Assembly: GCA_004794655.1 (NCBI GenBank) | Contig: SMMW01000601.1 | Coordinates: forward strand, 992,001-1,056,000 | Length of the DNA: 64,000 bases | Origin: Marisa cornuarietis | Taxonomy: Eukaryota > Mollusca > Gastropoda > Architaenioglossa > Ampullariidae | Direction of reading: 5' to 3' | In this document: in pieces, positions 47,184 to 60,100 of the stretch | Numbering within the stretch: position 1 is the stretch's first letter | Layout of the letters: the number at the start of each line of letters is the position of its first letter | Made by a program: the position numbers and the translations under genes | The notes under the pieces: model-generated | The model's input: only the letters and a program-made list of their open reading frames with translations | The model's database searches: none | What the model was told of the DNA's origin: nothing

Positions 47184-48289
47184 GCGCTGTACATAGAACC
47201 AATAAAAAAAAAGAAGGAAAGAAAGGAAAGGAAAAATATTAATATAAAAAGGAAGAAAGACGGAACGTAAGATAGAACAAATAATGATTAAAAAGGAGGA
47301 AAAAGAAAAAGAGAGGAGGATTGAGTAAATAAACAACAACTTTTGACAATGAGATTTAAATATGCATGCTTACATACTCTCTCACTCTCACTCACACGCG
47401 CGCACGTGAAACACACACACACACACACATCGAGAGCAGATAGCAACCGTTGTGCAGCAGGATCGCGCAAAAAAGCTGAGGAAGAGGATGAGGTGGATCT
47501 AGGGGAGCAACAGAACTGACGTCGATATGTCCTCCAGCCATTTCACACTATGACAGCCAGGTCTCACCCTTAACTAGAAAGAGAAGAATCCTCCGTAAGC
47601 TCTACGGATCCCTGTACTTTACGGCGGTTTCTGATCATTTTTGTTTTAGATTACTCATTTTTGTTTTAGATTACTCTGTGCAGATCATCTGTCTCTTTCC
47701 CTCCGCCTGTTCGCTCTCTTCATCTCTTTTGCTCTGCTCATTTCCGTTATCGACCACCATAGCGTAGACGCATGGATCAAAGGAAGGCAGCTAATGCTCT
47801 ACTAAGCTCCACTGTCAACACTGATGCGCGAACGTTTAGCAGCTGTCCAGGCATGATATGGATGGCCAATCGAGGTCACTTGTTCCCATACTGGAAGGAA
47901 CGTGTCTATTAAATGTTTGTATTTTAACGATATGGCATTTGGAATGAGACTTACTAGACATTAATTCTCATGGAATTTATTTACAGATTCTCCGATGCAT
48001 GCTATTCTGCTGGCAAGGAATTGTAAAGTGCAGCCCATGTTCAACATGAAATTGATCTCAAAGACGCTTACAAGTTAATAGAGGGCATCGAATCTGTTTT
48101 TGTTTTGTTTATTGATCTGGCGCTAACGACAGCTCCAAAAATAAACTGCAACAACAAGCTAGTAAACAGACTGTGCTCGACCTCTGTCTGACTCGCAGGA
48201 GATATTTACGATTTTCAAATGAATGCATCTCGCAAACGCGAAGAAAATTAGATGCCTTAGGGACATTAAATGTGGCCTACTGTGTCGAT
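47184..48289. other. Gene-free stretch
   Basis: A short CA run lies at 47411-47429. A perfect 20-bp tandem duplication lies at 47637-47676. No gene was seen. Confidence 0.6.
47637..47676. repeat. Perfect 20-bp tandem duplication
   Basis: ATTTTTGTTTTAGATTACTC occurs twice in direct succession with no mismatch, which implies a recent event. Confidence 0.95.
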
Positions 48290-48482
48290 GGAACGAAATA
48301 ACCCAGCCCTCCCCCTTTACTGTACTTATCTCCCCCCGATAAATCATATCCCATTCCTGAAAACCATCTGTTAAGTACGCAGCGGGAAGGTTTCCGCAGC
48401 AGCTACTCAGACCAAACCCTGATTCGAACCACCAGCCTCCTGCTTCGCAGTGGAGAGTGCGAACCATTATGCCACAGGGCCT
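48290..48482 (-). mobile_element. tRNA-derived SINE-like unit D
   Basis: Read on the minus strand: GGCCCTGTGGCATAATGG with A box GTGGCATAATGGTTCGC (48459-48475), then B box GGTTCGAATC (48421-48430). The T-arm does not pair as in a functional tRNA and the sequence continues into an unrelated body. No second copy was found in this window, so the body limit near 48290 is uncertain. Confidence 0.6.
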
Positions 48483-49881
48483 ATACCCCGAACAAACGTT
48501 ACTCGCCCAAATTTATGGTACTGTGTTCTTATAATAAACTTAACCCAATCGTTTGAAAGTAAAAATGCGGTCTTGTAACTCTTTAAATTTCTTTACTGAG
48601 TTACTCATTTACTAGATCAGCACGAAAGACCACCAGACAAGCGCCGTTGCCCAGTGGGCATTTGGCTCTCGCCAAGGACGATTTCAGGCGCCATGTCTTG
48701 GAGAAGTCGGTCATGAGGAGGTATGTGTGAGTCGGGTGAGGGAGAGAAATAGAGCTGGGTGCCTGTCCTGCAGGCATTGGCGCATCCGTGACAGATGCTA
48801 GAAGAAAGTGGTTTTACTCTTGGGGGTCAGGGATAGGGAGACTCCGGGAGGCTGCTGTCAGACAACAAATCGGTTTTTTTTCCAGAGCCGCCTCCAGCAG
48901 TTTTGGTGATGCTCCACTCCGTAGTGAAGAGTTTGTGAATGACTCGTTACAACCTGGCGTGTCGGGCATGTTGCCAACATGTCTGTGGCGGTACAGTTCC
49001 TCTTTCTTCCCAGGCTTTCTGTTTTGTGTTCCTTTTGTTTACTGGCCTACTTTTTTGCTTCTCTCTTTGTGTATGATTATTTGTTTGATTGCATCATGAA
49101 TTGTTGTATACGTTACTCTTTGTATTATTGATTGTTTGATTGGTGGTTTGTGCTATTGTTTGCTTGTTTGTATAATTGTTTGGTTGGTTGTTTGTATTAA
49201 CGTTTGATTGTGTCATTGTTTGTTTGTAATATTTTCATTTTTTTTGTAGAACTTTCTGTATACTCAAAGAACTAAATATAGGATTAATGGAGTATTCTTC
49301 AGAATCTATGAAATAGAAGTCAGCAAGTTAAAAAAAAATACATGTACTCTTAAGCTAGAACACACCCACGTAAAAGAGACAGTGAGTGGTTCACTGGTAA
49401 CTCTGTGAGCGAGGGTCTTATTCAATATCGACTTACTGCTTTCAAAGTGACGGGCATACAATACTTCAGCAATTGAGCTTTCTCACAGTCGGGCTTCGAA
49501 AGGGTTGAAAGGTCTGACAGGGTTCGAAATCCTGTTATTACTGAGCGTATCAGACCAAGTGCAAGCGTAGCACGTTAGCACGATGTGAATCGGGAGCTTC
49601 TCGCTTCAGCGAGCTGGGCCGACTTTCATCTCGTAATTAATTTCAGTCAAGGCGAGGGGTAGGGGGATGGAAGGTATAAGGACGCACACTGTACAACATC
49701 GATGGGCGTGGAAAGGATTTTATTGAGCGTAGACGTAGATTATTATTTTCCCACAAACGACAAAATATACCAGGATCTTTTGTGCAAGCAAAACATACAT
49801 AACACTCATTATACTCATTGTGTTTAAGGGAGGTGTGCGGGTGTGATTGCATATACAAGTTCTCTTTTTCTCTGAGCGAAA
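48483..49881. other. Gene-free stretch with a degenerate TTGTTTG repeat
   Basis: From about 49075 to 49235 the sequence is a loose repeat of TTGTTTG, TTGATTG and TTGGTTG. The frame at 48788-49099 has no recognisable protein. Confidence 0.55.
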
Positions 49882-49950
49882 GCGCACGCACGCACGCACG
49901 CACGCATACATGCATACATACACACACACTCTCTCTCTCTCTCTCGCTCT
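49882..49950. repeat. (CGCA)n-(CATA)n-(CA)n-(CT)n compound microsatellite
   Basis: Four simple-repeat types follow one another without a gap. Confidence 0.94.
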
Positions 49951-50926
49951 CTTAATCGAAACTCGAACGCGCTTTAACCAGTTTTCTAGCGAAAATGTTT
50001 TCCCTTTAACCCTTTTCTTCGTAGAGCAACAAATCGCCAGCTCGTTCCTTTCGTAAAAGCCTCCACTTTTGGTGCTCAGTGGGAACGTCTGCTTAGACTG
50101 ATAACACATGTTGGTTAGCGTGTCCGTGGGCGAAGGGCGTAGAAGAGTTTGAAAAGCAGCTGCCCTGGTCTCATCTCAAGCAGCAGCACCGTACTGTCAT
50201 CGCGGTGGGTGCCTTCCTTCAGTAACATCTCCTTTTTGATGTCTGACGAAGCCTCCGAGAATATTTACGTCCTCAATACTACGTCCTGCTCACGTGCTTG
50301 TAAACGAATTCTAACGAAGAACTTTCGACTGCCATTGAATCTTTTTAGAAAGCCCAACCAGTTTCGACAATGTACTCGTATGGCCCAGCGATGACAAATC
50401 GGCTCCGTTCATTAATTTGCTACGGAAAGCGGAGATCTGTTATCTTTTCATGTGAGACGAGGTCATTTCCGTCCTCAAAGACTAATATCGGAAGTGCAGG
50501 GTCAGCTTCTTTTTTTAAATGTTTTTCTGCCGTGATTATAGCGTGCACGCGGCGTATTACCATTATCGCATCTCGTTGAGGTCTGCGTGGTAGAAGCTTG
50601 CTTTAGAGGCGATTTAATCTGGTTAGGCCTTCAAGCAAAATATGCTAATGAACAGAAATCGTTTGCATGCGGGAGTCTAGTTTCGCTCCATGAACTGCTA
50701 CGTCACTCGAGAGTGCATCAAACGTGGAGTCTTGCAAGTCGCCCCTGCTTCTGCTACGACGAGAAAGTTGCTCCCAGTCGAGGGATCTGAACCAGGTATG
50801 TGGTGAAATATGTGAAGACACCTTCAGCAAAGATGTTATTTTAAAGTTGGATTCTAGCCGCTAGATGAAGAAGATAATATCGTCCTCGCAAACGAAATGC
50901 TTTTGGTTTAGACTGGGCGTGCGTTT

Positions 50927-50977
<51 letters not shown>

Positions 50978-52234
50978 TTACACTTTTCCTTCGAGCTATT
51001 ATGTTCAATTTTTAACACATTTTTCACCATCTCCGGTCGTGTTCTAGGATAAGTGTCTTGCCTGTAATGACCTTTTTTGTGTTACGTCTCTCTTCTCATA
51101 TCCGCCTTTTTTTTCTTTTTTCCCCCTATTCCCTCATTTTTTGATGCCCCTTTTTGTTTTTGTTTTTGTATTGAAAATCTGCGCAGTTAAAATATTCTCA
51201 AATGAATTTGGTAATTTTTTTTTTACTATGCAGGATTTTGTAATCCACAAGCGCTTATTTTCTGCATTACTTGTACCCTAATAGCGATATTTCATCTTTC
51301 ATTATCTGGAATTTAATTTACGCTCAAGAATTCAATTTTCCAGCAGAATGCATAATAAAATTGCTGGGTGTTCTCTGCTGGTGAGCTGCATATCAAGAAT
51401 CAAGAATTTGACAGAGATTCAGAAACAAGTGCGTGAAAAAGTAAAAACAAAAATATCAAACAGTCGGCCAGGCTGATGTTTCAATCTCTTTACCTTGTTT
51501 CACAATCAAATCAGGACGAAGAGCTCCCAAGTGTCTCTTAAGAATTATTACGTAGTGACAAATTAGTTACTTTAGCTTATGCCCTTACAGTGTAGAAGTT
51601 TCTAACACTTAGATGGAATTTTAAACTATTTTCTCTTTGGGGTAAACGTGATAAAAACCATTTTTAAACATTATTTTGGAATGGCAAGTTGGAATATGTT
51701 GACTTACTACAGAGTTCAAGCTCTGCAAAGGACAAGGCTGGAAGTTAGAAAGCAAAAAAAAGGGAAGAATTGGAAACCGAAAAATAAAATCCACACACAG
51801 CGAAAACTCCACTCGGTAAAAACTTCATTCAGAACAAGAGAAGAAAGACTCTTGAAAATGGCTTTACATACATTGACAGCATACAGAACGAAAAACAAAA
51901 CTGGGAAATGACCACAACTAACTAAACAGCTGTGTGTATGTGCACGAGTTTTCACGCTCATTGCTGCCGTGCTTAGGTGAGATAAGAGGTAGTTAGAAAG
52001 GCCAGCAAATTGCTCAATAAGTGGACAAATAATCTACAATAAATGCATTTTGACAACAACAATAATAATAAAAAAGCCTTTTCTTGTCCCATGTAAAGGT
52101 ACAAACAAAACATTGAATAGAAAAATATTTACTGCAATTGATTTTCTATCTCATTTTTCGTCTTCTAGGGCCGTACGTGTTCATGAAACAAATGTGAATC
52201 GTTATCCAGGGACAAAGTGAGGAAATCAAGGAAA
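49951..52234. other. Gene-free stretch with one CA array
   Basis: Besides the CA array at 50930-50974, I see no supportable gene. The plus-strand frames at 50149-50790 and 51648-51911 show no domain. Confidence 0.55.
50930..50974. repeat. (CG)n-(CA)n microsatellite
   Basis: A short CGCGCG run followed by a CA array. Confidence 0.96.
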
Positions 52235-52395
52235 AACGTTTCGTCTCCGTAGTTACAACGGACTGTCTAGACCCCGTAGATATTGTTTTATGTTACTTCA
52301 CCCTAGGCAATCTTTACCACCGCTTCATAACTACGGTCCCAGGGGTCAGGCAAAATCAACGAAGTCTGGACACCACTTGATAACTACAAAGATCA
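52235..52395. repeat. Dispersed palindromic repeat P, copy 2
   Basis: It contains TCTAGACCCCGTAG, TTTACCACCGCTTCATAACT and TCTGGACACCACTTGATAAC. These are the same linked motifs as at 29980-30240. The ATAACTA-type motif occurs in both orientations. Confidence 0.55.
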
Positions 52396-53499
52396 AACTT
52401 TTGTCGTTGATATACCCGTGACAAAGAGCTGACCTCGCTCCATGAATAAAAGTAAATTTTGCCGAGTATGACTTTTCATTTTTCCTTCCTTTTTTCGTTC
52501 TCTCTCTCTCTCTCTCTTCAGGTACACACTTATTATTCCTAACTGAGCCAATCAAATTTTCACCGAAACTTTATTTCATGGGCATCTAAGGAGGCACTGA
52601 TGATTTGCACGTATCTTATTTCGTACTAGACATAAAACGTCAGTATTAACTTAATATCAGTAACAAACGGTTATATTTGTTACTAGTGTGGGCAACTCTC
52701 GTTATTGTTGGTTGGTGTATAGTACTTCGGAAGTTCATACAGAATTAATCGTTCGGTTATGTGATTCCACTTTCAAAATGGTGTAATAGCATGTTCTTAA
52801 CCGAGCAAAGAGTTAAGTGTCTTAAGGCGGCAGCATCACCCAAAACTGGGTACCACATTTGTTCTGAATGATATGGGCCAACTAATTAATGTATAAACAT
52901 AAAATTTGGTCATAATGTGGTTAAGGTGTTGTATTTGTAAGATATTGACATCTTGATGGTTTCTGGAATTGAGGAAAGGGCTTAAAAAATTAAATAAATG
53001 AAAAATAAAAAAAAAATGACTTAAAGTCTAGTTGTATTGGTCATTGTAATGTTCGCCACCAAAAACACTGGCTTCCTTTGGCCTTCACCCACAACTTTCC
53101 CAAATGTGGTCAAACATTCTACGACCTTTAGCCCGTTAACAACAGTTTTAGACAGCTGTGAATGTGTCGACGATAGACATGAAACATTGTATCTGAATTC
53201 TGAGATTTAGTTATGACCAATAATTTAATATTTCTTAAATAGTAGTATTTAATGGAAACTATTTAGCGCTCTAGCATCTTTGTTTTTATGACTAAATGAT
53301 AATGCGTTGTAATATGTGTTTAATACATAATTTTTGTGGTTTCAATGTAGTTTTTCTCTACCTGCCCAATGGTAGTGTGGTTGCGTTGTAAATTATACAT
53401 TTATATATTGAGTAATATTATGGGATGTTGAATTGAATATAAGCATTTTGCTCTCGGTGAACATTTTGTTTTTCTGTCCGTCAATGTACTGGCATGTAT
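52396..53499. other. Gene-free stretch
   Basis: AT-rich, with a TC run at 52499-52517 and an A-rich patch at 52990-53020. Nothing coding was seen. Confidence 0.6.
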
Positions 53500-53502
53500 G
53501 CG

Positions 53503-53533
<31 letters not shown>

Positions 53534-53542
53534 GCACGCACG

Positions 53543-53573
<31 letters not shown>
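53500..53573. repeat. (CG)n-(CA)n-(CGCA)n-(CA)n compound microsatellite
   Basis: CG, CA and CACG arrays alternate twice over 74 bp. Confidence 0.95.
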
Positions 53574-54292
53574 GCTTAAAGAGCTTTCTTTCGCTAGTCT
53601 GTGTACATAGTTTATCCCGCTAGTTCGCGCGCAGAGGCGTATGGGAGGTATTATCTTGGCGTATATCTTTGTTTCCAGCAGAGAAGTGGACCCACGCAGG
53701 GAAGAAACTTCTCAACTAACCTGAATAACTCTGACGTCAACAACCAACCAGTCGATATGCCAACATTGTCATGTGATGTTATCTGCCTGCAGAGCATTAT
53801 TGTGTAGTCATTAATTTTCCTGGATAGGAATATGGATTTCGTCTCATGTTAAAGGTCACAAGGAAAGCTTCACTTTCAGGTAGAGTCGGTGCAATGTCTT
53901 AATTATGCCACCACTCCACGGTCTTTTTACCTTAGTTTTTCATATGGCCCCGCTTAACACAAGACAAGAACGTTTGACCAAGTTTGCCGAAGGTTTTACA
54001 AAATCGTACTGGAAAAGCTTTGCCATACTTGGTCAAAGTTGTGTCCATTTTTGTCAGGTTTAAAAGGGTGCGTAAAAGCCTCTTTAGCCGAGAGACATAG
54101 CGTGTAATATGAGAATGTTTGACAAAAGTATTGATATGATTGTTATGTAAACATTTATCATACGTGGCCACATATATTCAACAATGTGTGTTCCTTTACG
54201 AGGGAATTTCACCATCTACCAGCTGTGTTCAGTTCGCTTGAAGGCGAGTAAATCAGATCTTGAAAACGCCCGCATAGTACAGCCATCTCTCT
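53574..54292. other. Gene-free stretch
   Basis: No recognisable gene, RNA or repeat. Confidence 0.6.

Positions 54293-54369
<77 letters not shown>
54293..54369. repeat. (CA)n microsatellite, 77 bp
   Basis: Uninterrupted CA array. A SINE-like unit begins about 33 bp beyond it. Confidence 0.98.
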
Positions 54370-54371
<2 letters not shown>

Positions 54372-54402
54372 GACAGTGATGTATGCTGTAAGCTATGCGG
54401 TG

Positions 54403-54604
54403 GGTGCTGGCGCAGTGGCGTAAGTATCTGTCGCCACGACAGTGTAAAACAGGAGTCATGGGTTCGGATTCCGGCTCAGAAATCTCTTTCTCTACATGTA
54501 ACACCTGTAACAGCCAGGACGTCGATACCCCAGTTTCCTTTACCCTGGGTTCGTGCTTAAGGTGTGTGCTTGTGAGTCTTCGTGTATAATAAAAGCGCTT
54601 GAAG
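54403..54604 (+). mobile_element. tRNA-derived SINE-like unit E
   Basis: The head GGTGCTGGCGCAGTGGCGTA carries an A box (54409-54424), and the B box GGTTCGGATTCC lies at 54461-54472. A body without coding capacity follows, ending near GTGTATAATAAAAGCG. Box order and spacing fit a pol III promoter. No second copy was seen in this window. Confidence 0.6.
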
Positions 54605-55685
54605 CCATCCTTCGTTGGCAGTATTTATTTATTTATTCAACATCCTAACTGCTCGAAGACATACGGCCGGCTCACGTCTCGCCACATACAGCCGTCTTAT
54701 CACACACCACGTGATCATGATCCCGTCAGAGCACTAGTCACGTTATTCTGCGACTCACTTTGCTTACAGGTATTAAAGGTGCGAAACGCGACATTTACAA
54801 CCGGTAAGCATTGAAATTTTTTCGAAACAGGTTTATTTTGCCAACATATTAAAATATCTCTAAAAAAAATCAATGTAAACAAATCAAAAACAGAAAATAA
54901 ACTAAAATCACTCAAGTTGGTCTTTAAGTATCGTTAGTTTACGTGTGTTACTCGTGCTTCTTGTTGACAGTCTTACATAGTCGCTGCAGGTGCATGCCAG
55001 TGTTCCCTGCACACGCATTGTGAAAGCTTTGGTCAGTTTCCGTTTCTTTTCTCTGTATTCATTGTCATTTAATCGCACGGCAAGCTGTACAGCTGTCTTT
55101 TTGTCTTCCTCGACAACGGCGATGATAACAGGGTAGGACGGTGGCGTGCGCATGCGCCGTCTTTGTAGACTCGAGATCACGTGCACATCACCGCGTCATC
55201 AGTCCTGTATTTAGTCTCTCGATTCTTATCCCCTTTCCAGCCTCCCGAGGAAGCATTTCTTCACGCAGCGGTCACGAACGGGAAGTGACTGTCAAAAGAA
55301 CGGCGTGGCTATCAAGAGATCGCGAACCTCGCACGTTGCGGCACCGTCATGTAAATACATTGGCTTGCAAACCTCTCCGGTCACATCCGGGGACTTGTTT
55401 AGTTGGAATGGACCAGAGGGTCTGGTGCTGCGTGGGTCGTTAGGTGGACCTTTTCTAGTGTTCCCCAGCCAACTGTTTGCTTAGTGGATTCACAGTGGCA
55501 CCATAGACTTCAGATAAACAAATCACATCGAGAAATAAATAAATATGGACATCAAAAGCCACGGTTGGATATTTTAGTCGTAGTTCGTATAAAACTGTGA
55601 TCGGTTCGAACGGCAGGGCACGAATAAATATGGCAGGTAGGTGTGTAAGCTCCTTCACCACTTTCCCAGTTTGAAAAGCAGAAGT
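54605..55685. other. Gene-free stretch
   Basis: A patch at about 55130-55440 is relatively CpG-rich with 65-100-codon frames on both strands, but no domain or splice structure was recognised. Confidence 0.5.
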
Positions 55686-55862
55686 AGGCCCGATGGCGCA
55701 GCGGGAAAGAACTAACTGCTGTAATGCTGAAGATCCTGGAGTGCAGGCTCGGATCTTGCCTTAAGGGGTCTCTCTGGACATGGACCCTGCTAACAGGGCT
55801 AGTTCTCCGTGACATAGCCATATTTGCACACTCAGCGAAAGATGACACGTAAAATAAAAACA
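55686..55862 (+). mobile_element. tRNA-derived SINE-like unit F
   Basis: Begins GGCCCGATGGCGCAGCGGGA (A-box-like) with a weaker B box (GGCTCGGATCTTG at 55746-55758). It ends with an A-rich tail, AAAATAAAAACAG. The weak B box suggests an old copy. Confidence 0.5.
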
Positions 55863-57058
55863 GCCTTCGAAAACGCAACTACTGGTACACGAGAAACGTT
55901 AACAGGAGAATTTAAAAGGATTATCGGTTTCCAGCACTATAAAAAATAGTATAAATCTCCTGCGAAACAAACACGAAAAAATTAGAATATTTACAAAGCC
56001 ATGATTAGGAAAAGAAACTCGACACTTGTAACTAGGATATACTAGGTATGTATGATACTCACTAGGTATGTGTGTATGTGTAACAAGGATACACACTAGG
56101 TATGTGGGTACTATGTAATTAGGATACACAATAGGTGTAAACACACACACACACACGCACCCATACACACACCCACAAGTACACCCACGCACACACGTGT
56201 ATACAGGGACGCACGCGTGGGCACCCAATGGATGCTGCTGTGCTCATCCGTGTGCAATGTAATTACGTGATTGACCTGCACTTGCGAGACCACATGGTGG
56301 GCGGTGAGAAGGATGTTACATCCCTGCATCCACGCTAGTCAACGCCGCTTGAAATCATTTTGAGAAGTTGGTCAAACAGCTGGTGAAAGCAAGACAGATC
56401 GCTGTGATCTCTGTCCCACAGAACATGGGGCTAAGATAAATTGTCTATTGCCCACAGGCTTCTGTTTTTAATATCGAGCGTTATTTCATTCTTGTTCTGA
56501 AAGCATCGACAGCAGAGCTGTCTCTGCCCTCCGTGTAATCAGTGTAGTCTTAAAGGGAAGCGACTGTACAGCCATTTTGATGAATTTTTAGCTGCGAGTG
56601 TGGCTGCTGAAGTGTGTGGAAAACGTGCCCCACAGACCGTCACATTCTCACAAACCATTTGAGAAACACGCACATTTCTGTTTTGACTCTTAAATTGTAA
56701 GTAGGCCTTAACACAACTCATCACTATGTTTCCGGACCTCTCGGTCTATCTCCTTTGGTTTGGAATCACACTCACACACACACACACACATTCCTCTCTT
56801 CCTCTCATTCATGGTTCTTTTTACATCAACATGGTAAAATATATTTTGCTCTGTTTACTATGCTGTTATAATTATGATATGTGGCATATAACAGCCACAA
56901 ATACAAAGTGGTGATATATTTTGATTCAAGTGTGCGAAACTCAAATATTTCTTGCCTAAAATCTTACCTACAGTAAAAATGTTGTGGCATAATTGTGCTC
57001 GATGCACAAACTGTATACGCGCGCGAATTATATTTATGTATGTATACGTGCTTGCGTG
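55863..57058. other. Gene-free stretch
   Basis: Around 56036-56135 the motif ACTAGGTATGTGT with neighbouring GGATACACA occurs three to four times, a short irregular tandem array. A CA-rich tract follows (56137-56190). No gene was seen. Confidence 0.55.

Positions 57059-57137
<79 letters not shown>
57059..57137. repeat. (TA)n-(TG)n compound microsatellite
   Basis: A TA run to 57076, then an uninterrupted TG array. It is the same compound order as at 44.35 kb. Confidence 0.97.
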
Positions 57138-57138
<1 letters not shown>

Positions 57139-60100
57139 ACGGACAGATGACATAGCATGCTTGTTGTGCACGAGAACTGTGTGACTGTGTCAGCATGTTG
57201 CGTTCAGGTCGAGAGGCACGCGCTGAACGAGCAACTCTTTACGTCTGCGTGTCAAATCTTTTTTTTTTTTTAATATATCTAGAAGGATCTAGAACGGGTA
57301 GCGGTGATACACGAATACCCAACGCCGTCCAGCTCTTCACTATCCTACGAAACACGGCAGCCGCCAAAAGCAAACTACGTATGGTGGAGAGGAGCTGTGT
57401 CATCCAAACAAGCCTTGGAAACACATTTTTGTCATTTTGTTCTTTTGGAAATTGTTCTAAAATATTAGTTTTCGATAAAGATAAAATTTACGTTGAAGAA
57501 CAAGTTTTTAAAGGCATCTATCAATCTATTGCAAAATTGTGAAATAGGTACAGCATGGGTAGTCATGGAGACAAGAGATGCAGCAGATGCTGAGTAGGAG
57601 CATCGCTGGCCCTAGAGGCGGCGCTTCAAGATGTGCCTAAGTCGCCCATCCACCAGAAGTGGCAACTACTTTGTGCATATCAGCATCAACCATGTCAACC
57701 TCAAGAGGAGGCGTTTCTATCTCTGGAATATATAAGAATAATTCAAAGGACGTCGTGGACTCTCAGAGAGACAAACGTGAAGGCCGTTGACCCAAAGCGA
57801 AGATGTCGAACTTCACGTGTTTGCAGCAACTGTCCTCTATGTGGGGAGCAAAGCTTCGTGCTTGAACACTTATCGGCTGCGGTCACTTCGTAAGTACATC
57901 TTCGCCTTTTCTTTTCACAAGTGACCTTTTCTGCACCTTGTTAGTAATGTGAATGTCAAACTGGATTTAGAGTTCTTTTAATTAACTTGGCGGGAGCCAC
58001 TATTACTCAGCATGTTTGGGAAGGTGAGGTTTATTTTTGGTGCAGAAATAGGTCAACAAGGGTGGTTAGTTTTTCCTTTCCAGAATCTGTTAAATATCTA
58101 CATAAAGGTGGGTATGAGCGTGCAGACATTTTGTTTGATTTTGCTGTACTGATTTTGCTCTGATGTTTCTTTCTCTCAGAATGAGCTGATCAGAGATGAA
58201 AAACGAGAATATTAGACTTATTCCTTGCTTTAATGAAGAATTATGTAAATAGTGGGGGGGGGGGCGGAATGAAGAGGGGACTGCAGAGGTTACACGTTAA
58301 TCCCGTTATGACGGTCTATATTCTTGCCCACACGAGGGCGCTTTTTGTTATTAAGTGCTTCATGCGAGCGGCTCCAAGCACTTTCGTTGTACACAACTGA
58401 TTTTATGCATGATGTTGAAATTATCGACATCAGATTACGTTTGTTCTGACAATCATCTCTGTTTGAGCTAGTAGACCGGTCTTGGGTTCTTCCCTTGCGA
58501 ATTTGTCTCATGTGCCACTTTTTTTTTTTTTTTTGGTTGCTTGCTTTGGCGGGAAAGTGCTTTCAGCTTAGAGATGATTTCACACGAGGGAAGAATGAGA
58601 GGGTTAGAGACCGGAGTACCCAGAGAAAACTCCTGAGGGCCAGCTCTGTGAACACGCCACTTTTTTCTGGTATTTTCAGGGACAAGGAGCTGATTCCGAA
58701 TCATAACTTTTTGAATTTATACGTTTGTATTATATTATTGTATATGTCTCTTATTATATAGTATATTGCAGGACCTTTGTACTTGTCGAAAACGTAGCCA
58801 AAAATTGTCAACGTATATTTCGTCCAAAAAAAATAATTACCAAAGTATTTTCTAAAAAAAAAAGTGGAGATAGCAAACGCTAAATTAAGAGAGCGAATTT
58901 TTTTGGGGGGTACCATCAAGTCTGTGAGGATTAGAATATTAAATTATTTACACCAGCAGATCTACCAAAAAAAAAAGCGGTGTTCCATGTAGTCTGCTCG
59001 GTGTTCATCGAAAGACATTGAGAAGCTATTGAGAAGCGAGTTGGCAGAGGACTTGATGGTTCTCTTTTCCTGCCATTGACCTGGAGTACTAAATGACAAA
59101 TTGTTTAAGGGCCATTTGCCATTCGAAGACTGTTTTGTCAATATAGTGATGCATTATACTTTATTTTTTAAGTCTTTGCGACTCAAAGTTTGTCTACAGG
59201 AACTTATGTGCTTATGTGGGAAAAAACGTGAGTTTTTGCATCGAGAGAACAATGTCTATCATTAGTTTTTGCCAACTATACCTGGATATTCTCCTAATTT
59301 CTGTACTGTATGGTCCTAGGAACACTATTTGCAGATGTAGAAAGCAGTTGGGCACGCTGGCAGGTGAAGAAGAGATGTGATCAAACCCAAGCACACTCGG
59401 TTGCATCCGTGAAAAAAAACCACCTGGTACTAACGTCTTGATGTACAAAACCCCTGACAAATAATTGATGGTATTGTGGCAGAGAAGCGTGAGGGGAATG
59501 GACTGACAGGCCGACAAGGGTATCTTTAATCTCATGCACTTGACAAAGACGGATAGAGTCCACAAGAGAAACACAGAAAACAGAAGCCAGCTTTTGTTTA
59601 GATTTTGTTTTCTGTTCGATTTTTTTTACTAGTTCAAAGTCACTTGACTCACGTGTTAGTTCTTTATATTCCACTTTTGCATATATTCTTTTTTCCCTTA
59701 TCGATGTCGCATATCCTTTACACGTGTAATCATTTATCCATTATTTGAGTCATAGATCCAAGCAAAAGCGGCATCTCCAGCCAATTTATCTTTATACTTT
59801 GAAGTTGATTGGATTCTAATTACGACGGATGTTCTGGGTTCAAGCAAGTGGGGGGTTTTCGCATGAGTGCCACCATATTGTTTCCGAGCATTTGTAATTG
59901 AGGATCGGTCGACACCAGCCAATGGAAGGAAATTCGGTCTTGTCCCACAGCCAGGGATGTTATATGTCCTCCAGGCCTACTCTGTCTATTGTAAGGGAAT
60001 AATACTAGAGAACTCTTAAATATATTATCAGACATATCAGTTTAGTTGTGCCAACGCGTAGTCTTAAAGTCCATATGCTGGTTCTTTTTTTTTCTTTGTT

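Noticed and set aside
46963..47190. Exon of a host gene at 46.9-47.2 kb
   Set aside because: The open frame follows a family A SINE copy in antisense and has no independent coding support.
48375..48482. Functional tRNA gene
   Set aside because: A and B boxes are present but the T-arm and acceptor stem do not pair properly, and an unrelated body follows.
57195..57542. 115-codon plus-strand frame
   Set aside because: It begins next to a TG array, spans a T-run, and no family is recognisable.
59212..59674. Overlapping minus-strand frames of 97 and 120 codons
   Set aside because: They looked somewhat protein-like but overlap each other in different frames and match nothing I know; no exon boundaries support them.
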